Assembly: GCF_000305775.1 (NCBI RefSeq)
Contig: NC_018866.1
Coordinates: forward strand, 310,001 to 374,000
Length of the DNA: 64,000 nt
Origin: Dehalobacter sp. DCA
GTDB lineage: Bacteria > Bacillota > Desulfitobacteriia > Desulfitobacteriales > Syntrophobotulaceae
Reading direction: 5' to 3'
A program made the position numbers and the translations under genes. Below, piece by piece: positions 36,473 to 44,605 of this stretch; positions within the stretch are counted from its first letter, which is position 1, and each line of letters opens with the position of its first letter. A model generated the notes under the pieces. The model was given only the letters and a program-made list of their open reading frames with translations, ran no database searches and had not been told where the DNA came from.

Positions 36473-36801
36473 AGTTTTATATGACTCGAGTCACACAATG
36501 TCTGACTGCCCCTGTAGGGGCAGTCAGACATTGTGATATCCGCTATTTAACCCGTTCAAATCAATACAACGTATTGATCCCAATATCAGAGGGCAATTTT
36601 TAACAATTCTGATACTTACTTTCAAAAACAAAATGGTTGATTTTTTGTTTTCATTCATGAGATAATTTAAAGAAACGCTTTTATAATTTGTTTACATAAG
36701 CAATGTGTCAAATAACGACAATGTATTACTAAAAAAAATTTACTGAATAAAAAGACTTAAGCCAAAAACCAAATAAACCACAAAGTGAGAGGAAGATGTG
36801 A
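36473..36801. other. Gene-free region before the malic enzyme gene
   Basis: No coding sequence seen. It holds the perfect palindrome at 36494-36535, a short one at 36483-36492 (GACTCGAGTC), and a smaller inverted repeat at 36560-36578 (ATCAATAC / GTATTGAT). The rest is AT-rich and probably contains the malic enzyme promoter, which I cannot fix with confidence. Confidence 0.5.
36494..36535. repeat. Perfect 19-bp-arm palindrome
   Basis: Arms CACAATGTCTGACTGCCCC and GGGGCAGTCAGACATTGTG with loop TGTA. No T-run follows on either strand, so it is not a standard terminator. Confidence 0.85.
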
Positions 36802-38058
36802 ATGTCCCGAATTAAAAACCTGCGTGAAGAGGCTTTGGCGTTCCACGCCGTAAGGCCTGGTAAACTTGAAGTAAAAGTAACGGTTTCGGCCAATGACAGG
36901 GACGATTTGACGCTCGCCTATTCCCCCGGAGTGGCCGAGCCTGTGAAAGAGATTGCGAAAGATTTAGCGAATCTCGATGTTTACACCAATCATGCCAACT
37001 ATGTCTGTATCGTTTCTGATGGAACAGCCATTCTCGGGCTTGGCAACCTTGGTCCAGCAGCGGCTATGCCTGTCATGGAAGGAAAAGCTCTTCTGTTTAA
37101 AGCCTTTGCCGACGTTGACGCATTCCCGATTTGTGTAAATACGAATGATATTGATAAAATTGTTGAGCTTGTCGAGTTAATAGCGCCGACCTTTGGCGGT
37201 GTTAATCTTGAGGATATCAAAGCTCCAGAATGTTTTGAAATTGAAGGAAAGTTAAAAGCCCGCAATATTTTCAAAGGCCCGATCTTCCATGATGATCAGC
37301 ATGGAACAGCTGTCGTTACTTTGGCGGGTCTTTTTAATGCGCTGAAAGTCGTCGGCAAGAGTATAGATGAAATCAAAGTCGTAACGAACGGCGCCGGAGC
37401 CGCCGGGATTGCAATCATCAAGCTGATGATGAGTATGGGACTGAAGAACGTTATCATGTGCGATACCAAAGGTGCGATCTATAAAGGACGCCCTGAAGGT
37501 ATGAATAAATATAAGGACGAAATCGCTGAAAAGACAAATTATGAAATGTGTAGAGGTAGCCTCAGAGATGCGATCAAGGGTGCGGACGTCTTTATCGGCG
37601 TATCGGCTCCAGATTCCATTGACGAAGAGATGATTAAATCCATGGCCAAAGATCCGATCGTCTTTGCTCAGGCCAATCCGATTCCGGAAATCTGGCCGAT
37701 TGAAAGAGCCCTCGATGCCGGCGCTGCTGTCATCTCGACTGGGCGCTCCGACGTTATCAATCAGATCAACAACGTTCTGGCTTTCCCGGGCATGTTTCGC
37801 GGTGCGATTGATGTCCGCGCAACCGATATCAACGATGCAATGAAAATTGCTGCCGCTCAAGCGATTGCCAACTGCGTTAAACCGGAAGAATTGTGTGCCG
37901 ACTACATCATCCCAAGTGCCTTTAATCCTGAAGTTGCCGCTGCTGTCGCTGCAGCAACAGCTAGAGCGGCAATTGAATCCGGTATTGCCAGAAATCCGAT
38001 TGATCCTGCGCTGGTTGCGGAGAATCTGAAGAAAAGACTGGCAAATCAGTATAAGTAG
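36802..38058 (+). CDS. Malic enzyme (malate dehydrogenase, decarboxylating)
   Basis: A 418-aa short-type malic enzyme converting malate to pyruvate and CO2 with NAD(P)H formation. It shows TLAYSPGVAEPVKEI, YVCIVSDGTAILGLGNLGP, VNLEDIKAPECFEIE, IFHDDQHGTAVVTLAG and the nucleotide-binding VTNGAGAAGIAII; cofactor preference is not decided by eye. The length is normal for bacterial enzymes. The ATG has GAGGAAG upstream. It is the last metabolic gene before the intron and has its own terminator. It probably shares malate with the preceding CoA-ligase/lyase genes. Confidence 0.95.
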   Translation: MSRIKNLREEALAFHAVRPGKLEVKVTVSANDRDDLTLAYSPGVAEPVKEIAKDLANLDVYTNHANYVCIVSDGTAILGLGNLGPAAAMPVMEGKALLFKAFADVDAFPICVNTNDIDKIVELVELIAPTFGGVNLEDIKAPECFEIEGKLKARNIFKGPIFHDDQHGTAVVTLAGLFNALKVVGKSIDEIKVVTNGAGAAGIAIIKLMMSMGLKNVIMCDTKGAIYKGRPEGMNKYKDEIAEKTNYEMCRGSLRDAIKGADVFIGVSAPDSIDEEMIKSMAKDPIVFAQANPIPEIWPIERALDAGAAVISTGRSDVINQINNVLAFPGMFRGAIDVRATDINDAMKIAAAQAIANCVKPEELCADYIIPSAFNPEVAAAVAAATARAAIESGIARNPIDPALVAENLKKRLANQYK

Positions 38059-38116
38059 GAATTGGAATTCAAGCAAAGGACTGTAAAACGGAATAAGAAA
38101 CTTCAATGAGTGCTTG

Positions 38117-38154
38117 ATAAGCTGCTGGCCAATTCTTGGCGGGCGGCTTATTTT
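38117..38154 (+). terminator. Terminator behind the malic enzyme gene
   Basis: Imperfect 14-bp stem ATAAGCTGCTGGCC / GGCGGGCGGCTTAT, 7-nt loop, then TTTT. The group II intron begins 3 bp after the T-run. Confidence 0.85.
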
Positions 38155-38156
38155 AA

Positions 38157-40055
38157 GTGCGCCCGGCATGGGCAACAACTCGGCGGTGAGAGTCCGCTGC
38201 ACGCTTGGTAGTAGGAAGTGCTAGCCGAACGGCAAGGGTGTCCATCGTGAGGTGGAATCTAAAGGAAGCCGTAAGCAAAGTCCTGAACCGACGAACAGAA
38301 ACCGCATATAAGGCTGAATCAGGGTGGACGAGTTTGCTTAATAAAACAAAGTCCAATACTACCCGAACCCTGTACAGTAAATGCGGCGGTTACATGGGAT
38401 GAAGGTTGTTGTTCTTACCCGGGGAGATCTCATACCACGCTCCCGACAAGAGGGACGCATTCGACGACCCACAGGAGCAAACCGCGCAGTGATGTGTAGC
38501 TGAGGCATGAGAAGTCAGCAGAAGCTATAGTACCGCGGAAACGCGGGAAGGGCTGAACAGTAGTAGTCTTTTGAAGAAGGAAGAAGGTGGACGATGTGAA
38601 GAAGGCAGAATACGAGGGAAACCTTGGCTGCCGCCCGGAAGATAGGGTGGAACCCGAAGACAACGGCGGAGCGCGGAGCATCGTTGAACGAGAAACCAAG
38701 GAAAAAGACGGTGCAGTCGACCTAATGAAAAGACTTCTGGACAGAGAAAACCTGAACAGGGCTTTCAAAAGGGTTAAGTCAAACGGTGGAGCAGCAGGAG
38801 TCGACGGAATGACCGTGGATGAAATGCTGCCCTGGCTCAGGAAACACAGAGAGGAGTTGCTACAGAGTTTAGGAAACGGGATGTACAGGCCTCAACTGGT
38901 TAGGAGAGTAGAGATACCCAAACCGGATGGAGGAGTACGAAAACTTGGTGTGCCAACGGTCATTGATCGGATGGTGCAACAGGCATTGGTGCAGATATTG
39001 CAACCAATCTTTGAACCGCTGTTTTCGGAGGCAAGCTACGGCTATCGACCGGGGCGCAGCGCACAGCAAGCCATGAAGGAAGCGAAAGAGTACTACGAAC
39101 AGGGATATACCCGCGCAGCGGATATCGATCTGTCAAAATACTTCGATACGATGAATCATGAACTGCTGATGAATATAATACGCAAAGAAGTAAAAGATAA
39201 GCGGATTATAGACCTCATCAAGAAGTTTCTGAAAAGCGGAGTCATGGAGAATGGAGTGAAAAGCAAGACGGAGGAAGGCAGCCCACAGGGAGGCCCGTTA
39301 TCTCCGTTACTTTCGAATATCTACCTCAATGAATTCGACAAGGAAATGGAAAGACGGGGGCACAAGCATTTGCGATACGCGGATGACATTGCTGTCTACA
39401 CCAAGAGCCGCAGAGCAGCAGAACGTGTATTAGAAAGCTGTAAGCAGTACCTTGAGAAGAAACTAAAGCTGAAAGTGAACTCGGAAAAGAGTAAAGCGGG
39501 ATCACCGCTGAAGCTTAAGTTCCTTGGCTTTGCCTTGTACAGGACGGGCAAAGGTACGGGAATACGGGTGCATGAAAAGTCAATGAAGAAATTCAAGGAA
39601 AAGCTCAAAGGCATCACAAAACGGAATCGCGGAAGGGCCATTCAACAGATTCTGAAGGAACTGAAGCTATAGTACAACGGGGTGGCTTAATTATTACGCT
39701 ATTGCCGGTATGAAGAGCAGAATTCAGGAACTGAACAGGTGGCTGAAACGACGGATACGGATGTATATCTGGAAGCAGTGGAAGAAACCAAAAACCCGAA
39801 TCGGGAACTTGATAGCACTCGGCATGTCGGTTTACTGGGCACACAAGAATGGGTACACTGGCAAAGGCTACTGGAGAGTAGCCGGGAGCGGGATACTTAA
39901 TCATACGTTGACTGACAAATACCTCGAATCCCTCGGCTATGATGACATAGCCAAGAAATACGAGGTACTGCACTTAAACTATTGAACCGCCGTACGCGGA
40001 ACCGCACATACGGTGGTGTGAGAGGCCGGGGGCGAGACGCCCCCTCCTACTCGAT
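38157..40055 (+). mobile_element. Group II intron
   Basis: The 5' end GTGCGCCCGGCATGGGC has the GUGYG start of group II introns, and about 430 nt of ribozyme domains I-III precede the maturase ORF. Downstream of the ORF, GAACCGCCGTACGCGG and CCGCACATACGGTGG form a domain V-like hairpin, and GGGGGCGAGACGCCCCC a domain VI-like one, with the 3' end near CTCGAT (an AY end). Total length about 1.9 kb. The boundaries are approximate, especially at the 3' side. The insertion site right behind an intrinsic terminator is typical of class IIC introns. Confidence 0.82.
38587..39985 (+). pseudogene. ltrA: Group II intron reverse transcriptase/maturase, frameshifted
   Basis: The intron-encoded protein in two frames. 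Part 1 (38587-39672, GTG start) holds the reverse transcriptase domain with ASYGYRPGRSAQQAM, EGSPQGGPLSPLLSNIYL-type motif and the catalytic LRYADDIAVY. Part 2 (from about 39671, in the next frame, to 39985) continues with GWLNYYAIAGMKSRIQELNR and the maturase (X) domain to the end. Joining needs a +1 shift at about 39667-39671, so one extra base is present. No endonuclease domain is seen. The catalytic residues are intact, but the maturase domain would not be made from one frame. Confidence 0.85.
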
Positions 40056-40161
40056 TGCCGGGACTTCAGCTTTTCATTACTAAAGGGTCAGACAAGGTAA
40101 ACGGATAGCTTAAAAAATATAAAAGATTAATGATAGAGATTAATGCCCAAATCAATTATAA

Positions 40162-40209
40162 TTTACCTCAGATATCCAATATCACAAAATCCAAATTAAT
40201 TGAGGTAAA
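40162..40209 (+). promoter_or_regulatory. Possible ribosome-site-sequestering hairpin
   Basis: TTTACCTCA (40162-40170) is a perfect complement of TGAGGTAAA (40201-40209), which contains the Shine-Dalgarno site of the next gene. Pairing would hide the ribosome site. Confidence 0.4.
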
Positions 40210-40211
40210 AA

Positions 40212-42248
40212 ATGGATAGAAGCATTGTAATTAATTTGATTTATAACATAACAATTCTATTGACTTTGGCTTTTATTTCTTCTGCATTCCAAAATATAAA
40301 GCGAATAAACAATACTTTATATAAAATGATACTTGGATTTTTTATAGGCGCATCCGGATTGTTGATTATGTCGGCGGCATTTAGGTTGGACAGTGGCGTT
40401 ATCTTTGATGCAAGATCCATTCTTCTAAGTGTTTCGGGTATGTTCTTTGGCGCACTGCCGACATTGATTGCCGGTATTATCATGATTGCTTATCGAGTCA
40501 TCATCGGTGGACCAGGCATGTACATGGGGGTTGCGGTGATTCTTACGACATCGGTAATGGGTGTCCTTTGGCATAAGTTCCGTTTTCAGAAGATTCTCCA
40601 TCGTAAATATCCTTATATTATAGAGTTTCTTATTTTTGGTCTGATTGTACATATCGATATGCTTTTATGCATGCTCTTTTTGCCCGAAGGCCTTTTTCAA
40701 ATTACGTTACACGATATATTCTTGCCGGTTATTATCCTTTATCCAATTGGGACGTATCTTCTATGTATCATTTTTTTAAGTCAATTTGAGAGAAATCGTT
40801 TATTAAAGAAACTGATGGATAGTGAAGAGAAATATCGGAAAATTGCTGAAAATACCTCTGATGTCATATGGACGGCAGACTTAGATCTCAATCTTACATA
40901 TTTAAGCCCATCAGTTGAGCGTTTATTTGGCAGAAACAGCGCTGATTATATCAATATAAGCCTGGAAGACAAGTATCCTATTGATGATTTAAATAAGTTA
41001 AGATCTATTTTGAGGGAAGAACTTGAGAAAGAAACAGAAGAAACCTGTGATAAATACAGGTCAAGAATCATTGAGGTGAAGCATTACCATGCTTCCGGTT
41101 CTCTGCTCTGGATTTCAATGCATGTATCCTTTATGCGTGACGAACAAGAACAAATTTGTGGTGTGACCGGCATTATGCGGGATATCACAGAACGAAAACA
41201 AAAGGAAGAAGAAATCTTTCGTCTTGCATACTATGATCATCTTACCGGTCTGTATAACCGAAGATTTTATGAAGAAGAACTGCAGCGGATGGATGTAAAA
41301 AGAAATCTGCCTTTCACAGTTGTCATGGGCGATGTCAATGGTTTGAAACTGATTAATGATTCGTTTGGTCACCATGTTGGTGATGAACTCCTTAAGAAAG
41401 TAGCTGAAATGATAAAAAAAAGCTGCAGAGCAGATGACATTATTGCCAGATTTGGTGGAGATGAATTTGGTATTTTATTGCCTCATACGAGCGCGCCTGA
41501 AGCAGATGGAATCATTGAGCGTATCCAGGTGCTTTCATTAAACGAAAAAATCAATGGTCTGGACATTTCTATCTCATTTGGCCATGAGACGAAGGAAAAA
41601 AACACAGAAAACATCAATGATATTATTAAAAAGGCTGAAGACAATATGTATCGGAATAAGCTTTTTGAAAGCACAAGTATGAGGAGTAAGACCATAGACT
41701 TCATCATGAATGCACTGTACGAGAAAAACAATAGGGAAATGCTTCATTCCAAAAGAGTCAGCAAACTTTGTAAAGAAATTGCACTTTTATTGAAGCTTGG
41801 TAAAGAGGCTGTCGAACAGGTTGCTTTAGCCGGATTGGTGCATGATATTGGGAAAATCGGAATAGATGAGAAAATCCTTAACAGTCCGGACAAATTGAAT
41901 GATGATGAATGGAATGAGATGAAGAAGCATTCTGAAATCGGTTACCGAATATTATCTTCGGCAAATGAATTTTCTGATATAGCAAGGTTTGTTCTCGAGC
42001 ATCAAGAAAAGTGGGATGGGTCTGGATATCCAAAAGGTTTAGTAGGGAAGGAAATCTCATTTGAGGCCAGAATTATATCCATTGCTGACGCCTATGATGC
42101 AATGACAGGTGAAAGAACCTATGGAAAAGTATTCACGAGACAAGAAGCTTTAGAAGAAATAGAGAGATGCGCCTGTATTCATTTTGACCCTGATATTGTT
42201 GATATTTTTGTTACAAAAATGCGTAATGAAGCAAATGATGTATGTTAA
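40212..42248 (+). CDS. Membrane GGDEF/HD-GYP c-di-GMP signalling protein
   Basis: A 678-aa sensor. The N-terminus has about six membrane helices resembling the 5TM LytS-like sensor domain (residues about 8-195, with SGMFFGALPTLIAGIIM). A PAS domain follows (about 210-335, ending DITERKQKEEE), then a GGDEF diguanylate cyclase with an intact RFGGDEFGIL (415-419) and a C-terminal HD-GYP phosphodiesterase with LVHDIGKIGI (His544/Asp545) and EHQEKWDGSGYPKG. Both synthesis and breakdown of c-di-GMP thus look possible. It is a single gene bracketed by the intron and a terminator. Confidence 0.92.
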   Translation: MDRSIVINLIYNITILLTLAFISSAFQNIKRINNTLYKMILGFFIGASGLLIMSAAFRLDSGVIFDARSILLSVSGMFFGALPTLIAGIIMIAYRVIIGGPGMYMGVAVILTTSVMGVLWHKFRFQKILHRKYPYIIEFLIFGLIVHIDMLLCMLFLPEGLFQITLHDIFLPVIILYPIGTYLLCIIFLSQFERNRLLKKLMDSEEKYRKIAENTSDVIWTADLDLNLTYLSPSVERLFGRNSADYINISLEDKYPIDDLNKLRSILREELEKETEETCDKYRSRIIEVKHYHASGSLLWISMHVSFMRDEQEQICGVTGIMRDITERKQKEEEIFRLAYYDHLTGLYNRRFYEEELQRMDVKRNLPFTVVMGDVNGLKLINDSFGHHVGDELLKKVAEMIKKSCRADDIIARFGGDEFGILLPHTSAPEADGIIERIQVLSLNEKINGLDISISFGHETKEKNTENINDIIKKAEDNMYRNKLFESTSMRSKTIDFIMNALYEKNNREMLHSKRVSKLCKEIALLLKLGKEAVEQVALAGLVHDIGKIGIDEKILNSPDKLNDDEWNEMKKHSEIGYRILSSANEFSDIARFVLEHQEKWDGSGYPKGLVGKEISFEARIISIADAYDAMTGERTYGKVFTRQEALEEIERCACIHFDPDIVDIFVTKMRNEANDVC

Positions 42249-42294
42249 CAAACAGACACATCATGATTGAATGAACATATCATAAATTGTTTAA

Positions 42295-42326
42295 AAGCCC
42301 GCTGTTCATGCGGGCTTGCTCTTTTA
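42295..42326 (+). terminator. Terminator behind the GGDEF/HD-GYP gene
   Basis: 8-bp stem AAGCCCGC / GCGGGCTT, 7-nt loop, followed by GCTCTTTT. Confidence 0.82.
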
Positions 42327-42347
42327 AGTAGGAATTTTTCCTGCTTT

Positions 42348-42478
42348 TTTAGCGGCGTTTTATGGTCATGATATAACTGTCTTTGAAAACGCCATTCCCA
42401 GGCCAGCGGTATGATGCGTTATGAAATACCGGAATACCATTTGCCTAAAGTGATCTTGGACCAGGAGATCAAACTGAC
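42348..42478 (+). pseudogene. Decayed fragment of a GltD-like pyridine nucleotide oxidoreductase
   Basis: Translation in two frames gives LAAFYGHDITVFENAIP and, after a shift, MRYEIPEYHLPKVILDQEIK. These correspond to the FAD/NAD-binding AA-x(n)-G-H-x-V-T-V-F-E and GGMLRYGIPEYRLPK-type blocks of glutamate synthase small subunit relatives. Only about 43 codons remain, with a frameshift and no start region, so it is a relic. Confidence 0.65.
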
Positions 42479-42516
42479 GGCTAGCTACGACAGAATTCCA
42501 AGTTAATTGGCGATTA

Positions 42517-42570
42517 TTTCATAAGTCCGAAACAATTGAATACATATTCAATTGTTTCGGACTTATGAAA
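42517..42570. repeat. Perfect 26-bp-arm palindrome
   Basis: Arms 42517-42542 (start TTTCATAAGTCCGAAACAAT) and 42545-42570 are exact reverse complements with a 2-nt loop (CA). No gene overlaps it. No dominant T-run follows. Confidence 0.9.
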
Positions 42571-42649
42571 ATTAAGTATTACGAAATTTCACCGGAAAAG
42601 TTTTGATACCATATGATACAGAATATAGTCAACCGAAAGGAACATAAAA

Positions 42650-42775
42650 ATGGAGAGCACGCCAACTGAAAGAACGCCGGCTGTCGTCGCCGGGGAAATC
42701 GCTGCCATCAAAGCACAAACAAGAAAAGATATTGCTTGTCAGCGCGGTTGAAGTCGGACGGCGCTTAATTCCGGC
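42650..42775 (+). pseudogene. Decayed DUF3102-like fragment
   Basis: An ATG with GAAAGGAA upstream opens MESTPTERTPAVVAGEIAAI and KAQTRKD, then stops; the next frame continues ILLVSAVEVGRRLIPA. Together they read like the N-terminus of DUF3102 proteins (RTP-x-V-I-A-x-E-I ... EVGRRL), which occur in mobile elements. A frameshift and loss of the remainder mark it as a relic. Confidence 0.55.
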
Positions 42776-43056
42776 TTGTCCAGCTTGTCGGTTTATTTTA
42801 TACCAATGTTTGTCCGATGGTGACAGCCGGATTATGTCATAAGTTGTTTACGTTCATCCATTTATAGGTATCTAAAGTAATAGGTATTAATGGGGATTTG
42901 ATTAAACTAATCTTGATTTTGATCAAGATCTTATTATGATCTTTATATATTATTTATACTTTTAGAGTAATTTTTAAGACTTAATTTATGAGATTTAAGG
43001 ATATAATAGGCAATATTAAGAAATGAAGTTATTTTTGGATCCGGGGATGGATTTCC
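42776..43056. other. Gene-free region upstream of the kdpD-like gene
   Basis: No coding sequence seen. AT-rich; contains the FNR-type palindrome described separately. Confidence 0.5.
42913..42926. promoter_or_regulatory. FNR-type operator
   Basis: TTGATTTTGATCAA is an exact match to the FNR consensus TTGAT-N4-ATCAA. It lies 131 bp upstream of the kdpD-like start. Distance to the promoter is unknown, so sign of regulation cannot be said. Confidence 0.55.
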
Positions 43057-44604
43057 TTGAAAAAGATGAATGAACGGGGTAATTTAGCTACACCCTATCT
43101 GATGTCAACTATATTGACATCGGCCTTAACACTTCTCCTTTCTCCAATGAAAGAAATTCTAGGGCAGGTCAATATATCCATGCTCTATCTTCTGCCAGTT
43201 CTTTTAAGTGCTGCCTGTTGGGGCAGATGGCCAGCTGTTTTTACAGCAGGGATAGGTGTTATTACTTTTGACTACTTTTTTGTTCCACCCTATTTTACGT
43301 TTACAGTTGATGATTTTCGTTATTTAATCAGCTTTACCATATTAATGCTGGTTGGTTTTTCAACAGGTACGCTTTCTGCCCGGCTCAAGGATCAGATTAT
43401 AAATTCCCGGCAACGTGAGCAGCAAGTTTCCACCCTATATTCCCTTAGTCGGGAACTTACAGCAGTTGATAATCTGGAGGTAGTTTTAGATAACATTGCC
43501 CGAAAAATCGCAGATACTTTGGACGCGCAGGTTGTTATACTACTGCCGGATGAAAGAGGAGAACTCATACTGCGGCAGAGCTCAAATCCCGAACATTTTT
43601 TGAATGAAAATGAATTGGCAGCCGCTGCCTGGGTGTATGCAAAAGGACTAAAAGCCGGGTTGGGAACAGAAGTATTCGAATCTCCAAGCTCTCTATATCT
43701 GCCGTTATTAATGGAACAAGGGAACCAAGGCGTTTTAGGAATTAGCTTGAATCACATAAATAGAGGAGAACATATAAATGCTGAGCTAATACGTTTTTTA
43801 GAAGCGTTTGCAGGTTTGACGGCTATCGCTGTCAATAGAATCAAGCTGGCTGATGAAGCAAAAAAGGCTCATACCCTAGCAGAATCAGAGCGTTTGCGAA
43901 CAGCATTATTTAATTCGCTATCCCACGATTTGCGTACACCCCTTTCGTCTATTATTGGAGCCGCTACAGGATTAATCGAGGATCATGATGGTTTGTACTC
44001 CTCTGATGCGCGACATGACTTATTGCAAACAATTCTTCAAGGCGCCGAAAGAATGAAGCGATTTGTAAATAACCTGTTGGATATGGCGCGTCTAGAGAGC
44101 GGAATGATCAAATTAAATAAGGACTGGTGTGATATGCAAGATATTATGGGCGTGGCGGTAAGCAGTTTAGGGACGATGCTGACAGGTCGTAAACTGGAGA
44201 TTAATATTCCCGAAGATCTGCCCCTGGTTCAAGCAGACTGTGTATTAATTGAGCAAGTCATTGTTAATGTACTGGATAATGCGGTAAAGTACTCCGAACA
44301 AGACAGTGCGATAACCATCCATGTCAGGCTGCAGTCAAACAATTTGGAAATTGCCATAGCCAATAGAGGAAATCCAATACCGGAAGCTGATCTTAGTAAG
44401 GTGTTTCATAAGTTCTACCGGCTTAGTTCACCGCTTCAAGTCAGTGGAAGTGGCTTGGGCTTATCGATCTGTAAAGGAATTATTGAAGCACATCATGGAA
44501 ATATATGGGCAGAAAATAATAAACTAAGTGGCGTAACGATTACGTTCAGCTTGCCCTTGAGCAACGAATGCTCCGAAAAAGTGCCACTTTATGAAGGAGG
44601 CTAA
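43057..44604 (+). CDS. KdpD-like sensor histidine kinase, N-terminally short
   Basis: A 515-aa kinase corresponding to the C-terminal half of KdpD: a DUF4118 four-helix membrane domain (about 15-110, with FDYFFVPPYFTFTVDD), a GAF domain (about 125-265), HisKA with phospho-acceptor His290 in SLSHDLRTPLSSIIGAATGL (N-terminal half), and HATPase_c with NVLDNAVKYSE and GSGLGLSICKG. The cytoplasmic KdpD sensor and USP domains of the 900-aa form are missing. The start is a TTG behind GGGATGGA; an ATG lies 9 bp on. It overlaps the regulator's ribosome site. Confidence 0.9.
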   Translation: MKKMNERGNLATPYLMSTILTSALTLLLSPMKEILGQVNISMLYLLPVLLSAACWGRWPAVFTAGIGVITFDYFFVPPYFTFTVDDFRYLISFTILMLVGFSTGTLSARLKDQIINSRQREQQVSTLYSLSRELTAVDNLEVVLDNIARKIADTLDAQVVILLPDERGELILRQSSNPEHFLNENELAAAAWVYAKGLKAGLGTEVFESPSSLYLPLLMEQGNQGVLGISLNHINRGEHINAELIRFLEAFAGLTAIAVNRIKLADEAKKAHTLAESERLRTALFNSLSHDLRTPLSSIIGAATGLIEDHDGLYSSDARHDLLQTILQGAERMKRFVNNLLDMARLESGMIKLNKDWCDMQDIMGVAVSSLGTMLTGRKLEINIPEDLPLVQADCVLIEQVIVNVLDNAVKYSEQDSAITIHVRLQSNNLEIAIANRGNPIPEADLSKVFHKFYRLSSPLQVSGSGLGLSICKGIIEAHHGNIWAENNKLSGVTITFSLPLSNECSEKVPLYEGG

Positions 44605-44605
44605 A

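Noticed and set aside
37252-38202. 316-codon minus-strand frame opposite malic enzyme
   Set aside because: Shadow of the malic enzyme gene, which shows all family motifs on the plus strand.
40127-40147. TTAAT ... ATTAA near the GGDEF/HD-GYP gene
   Set aside because: Half-sites are separated by 7 nt rather than 4, and they are direct GATTAATG repeats.
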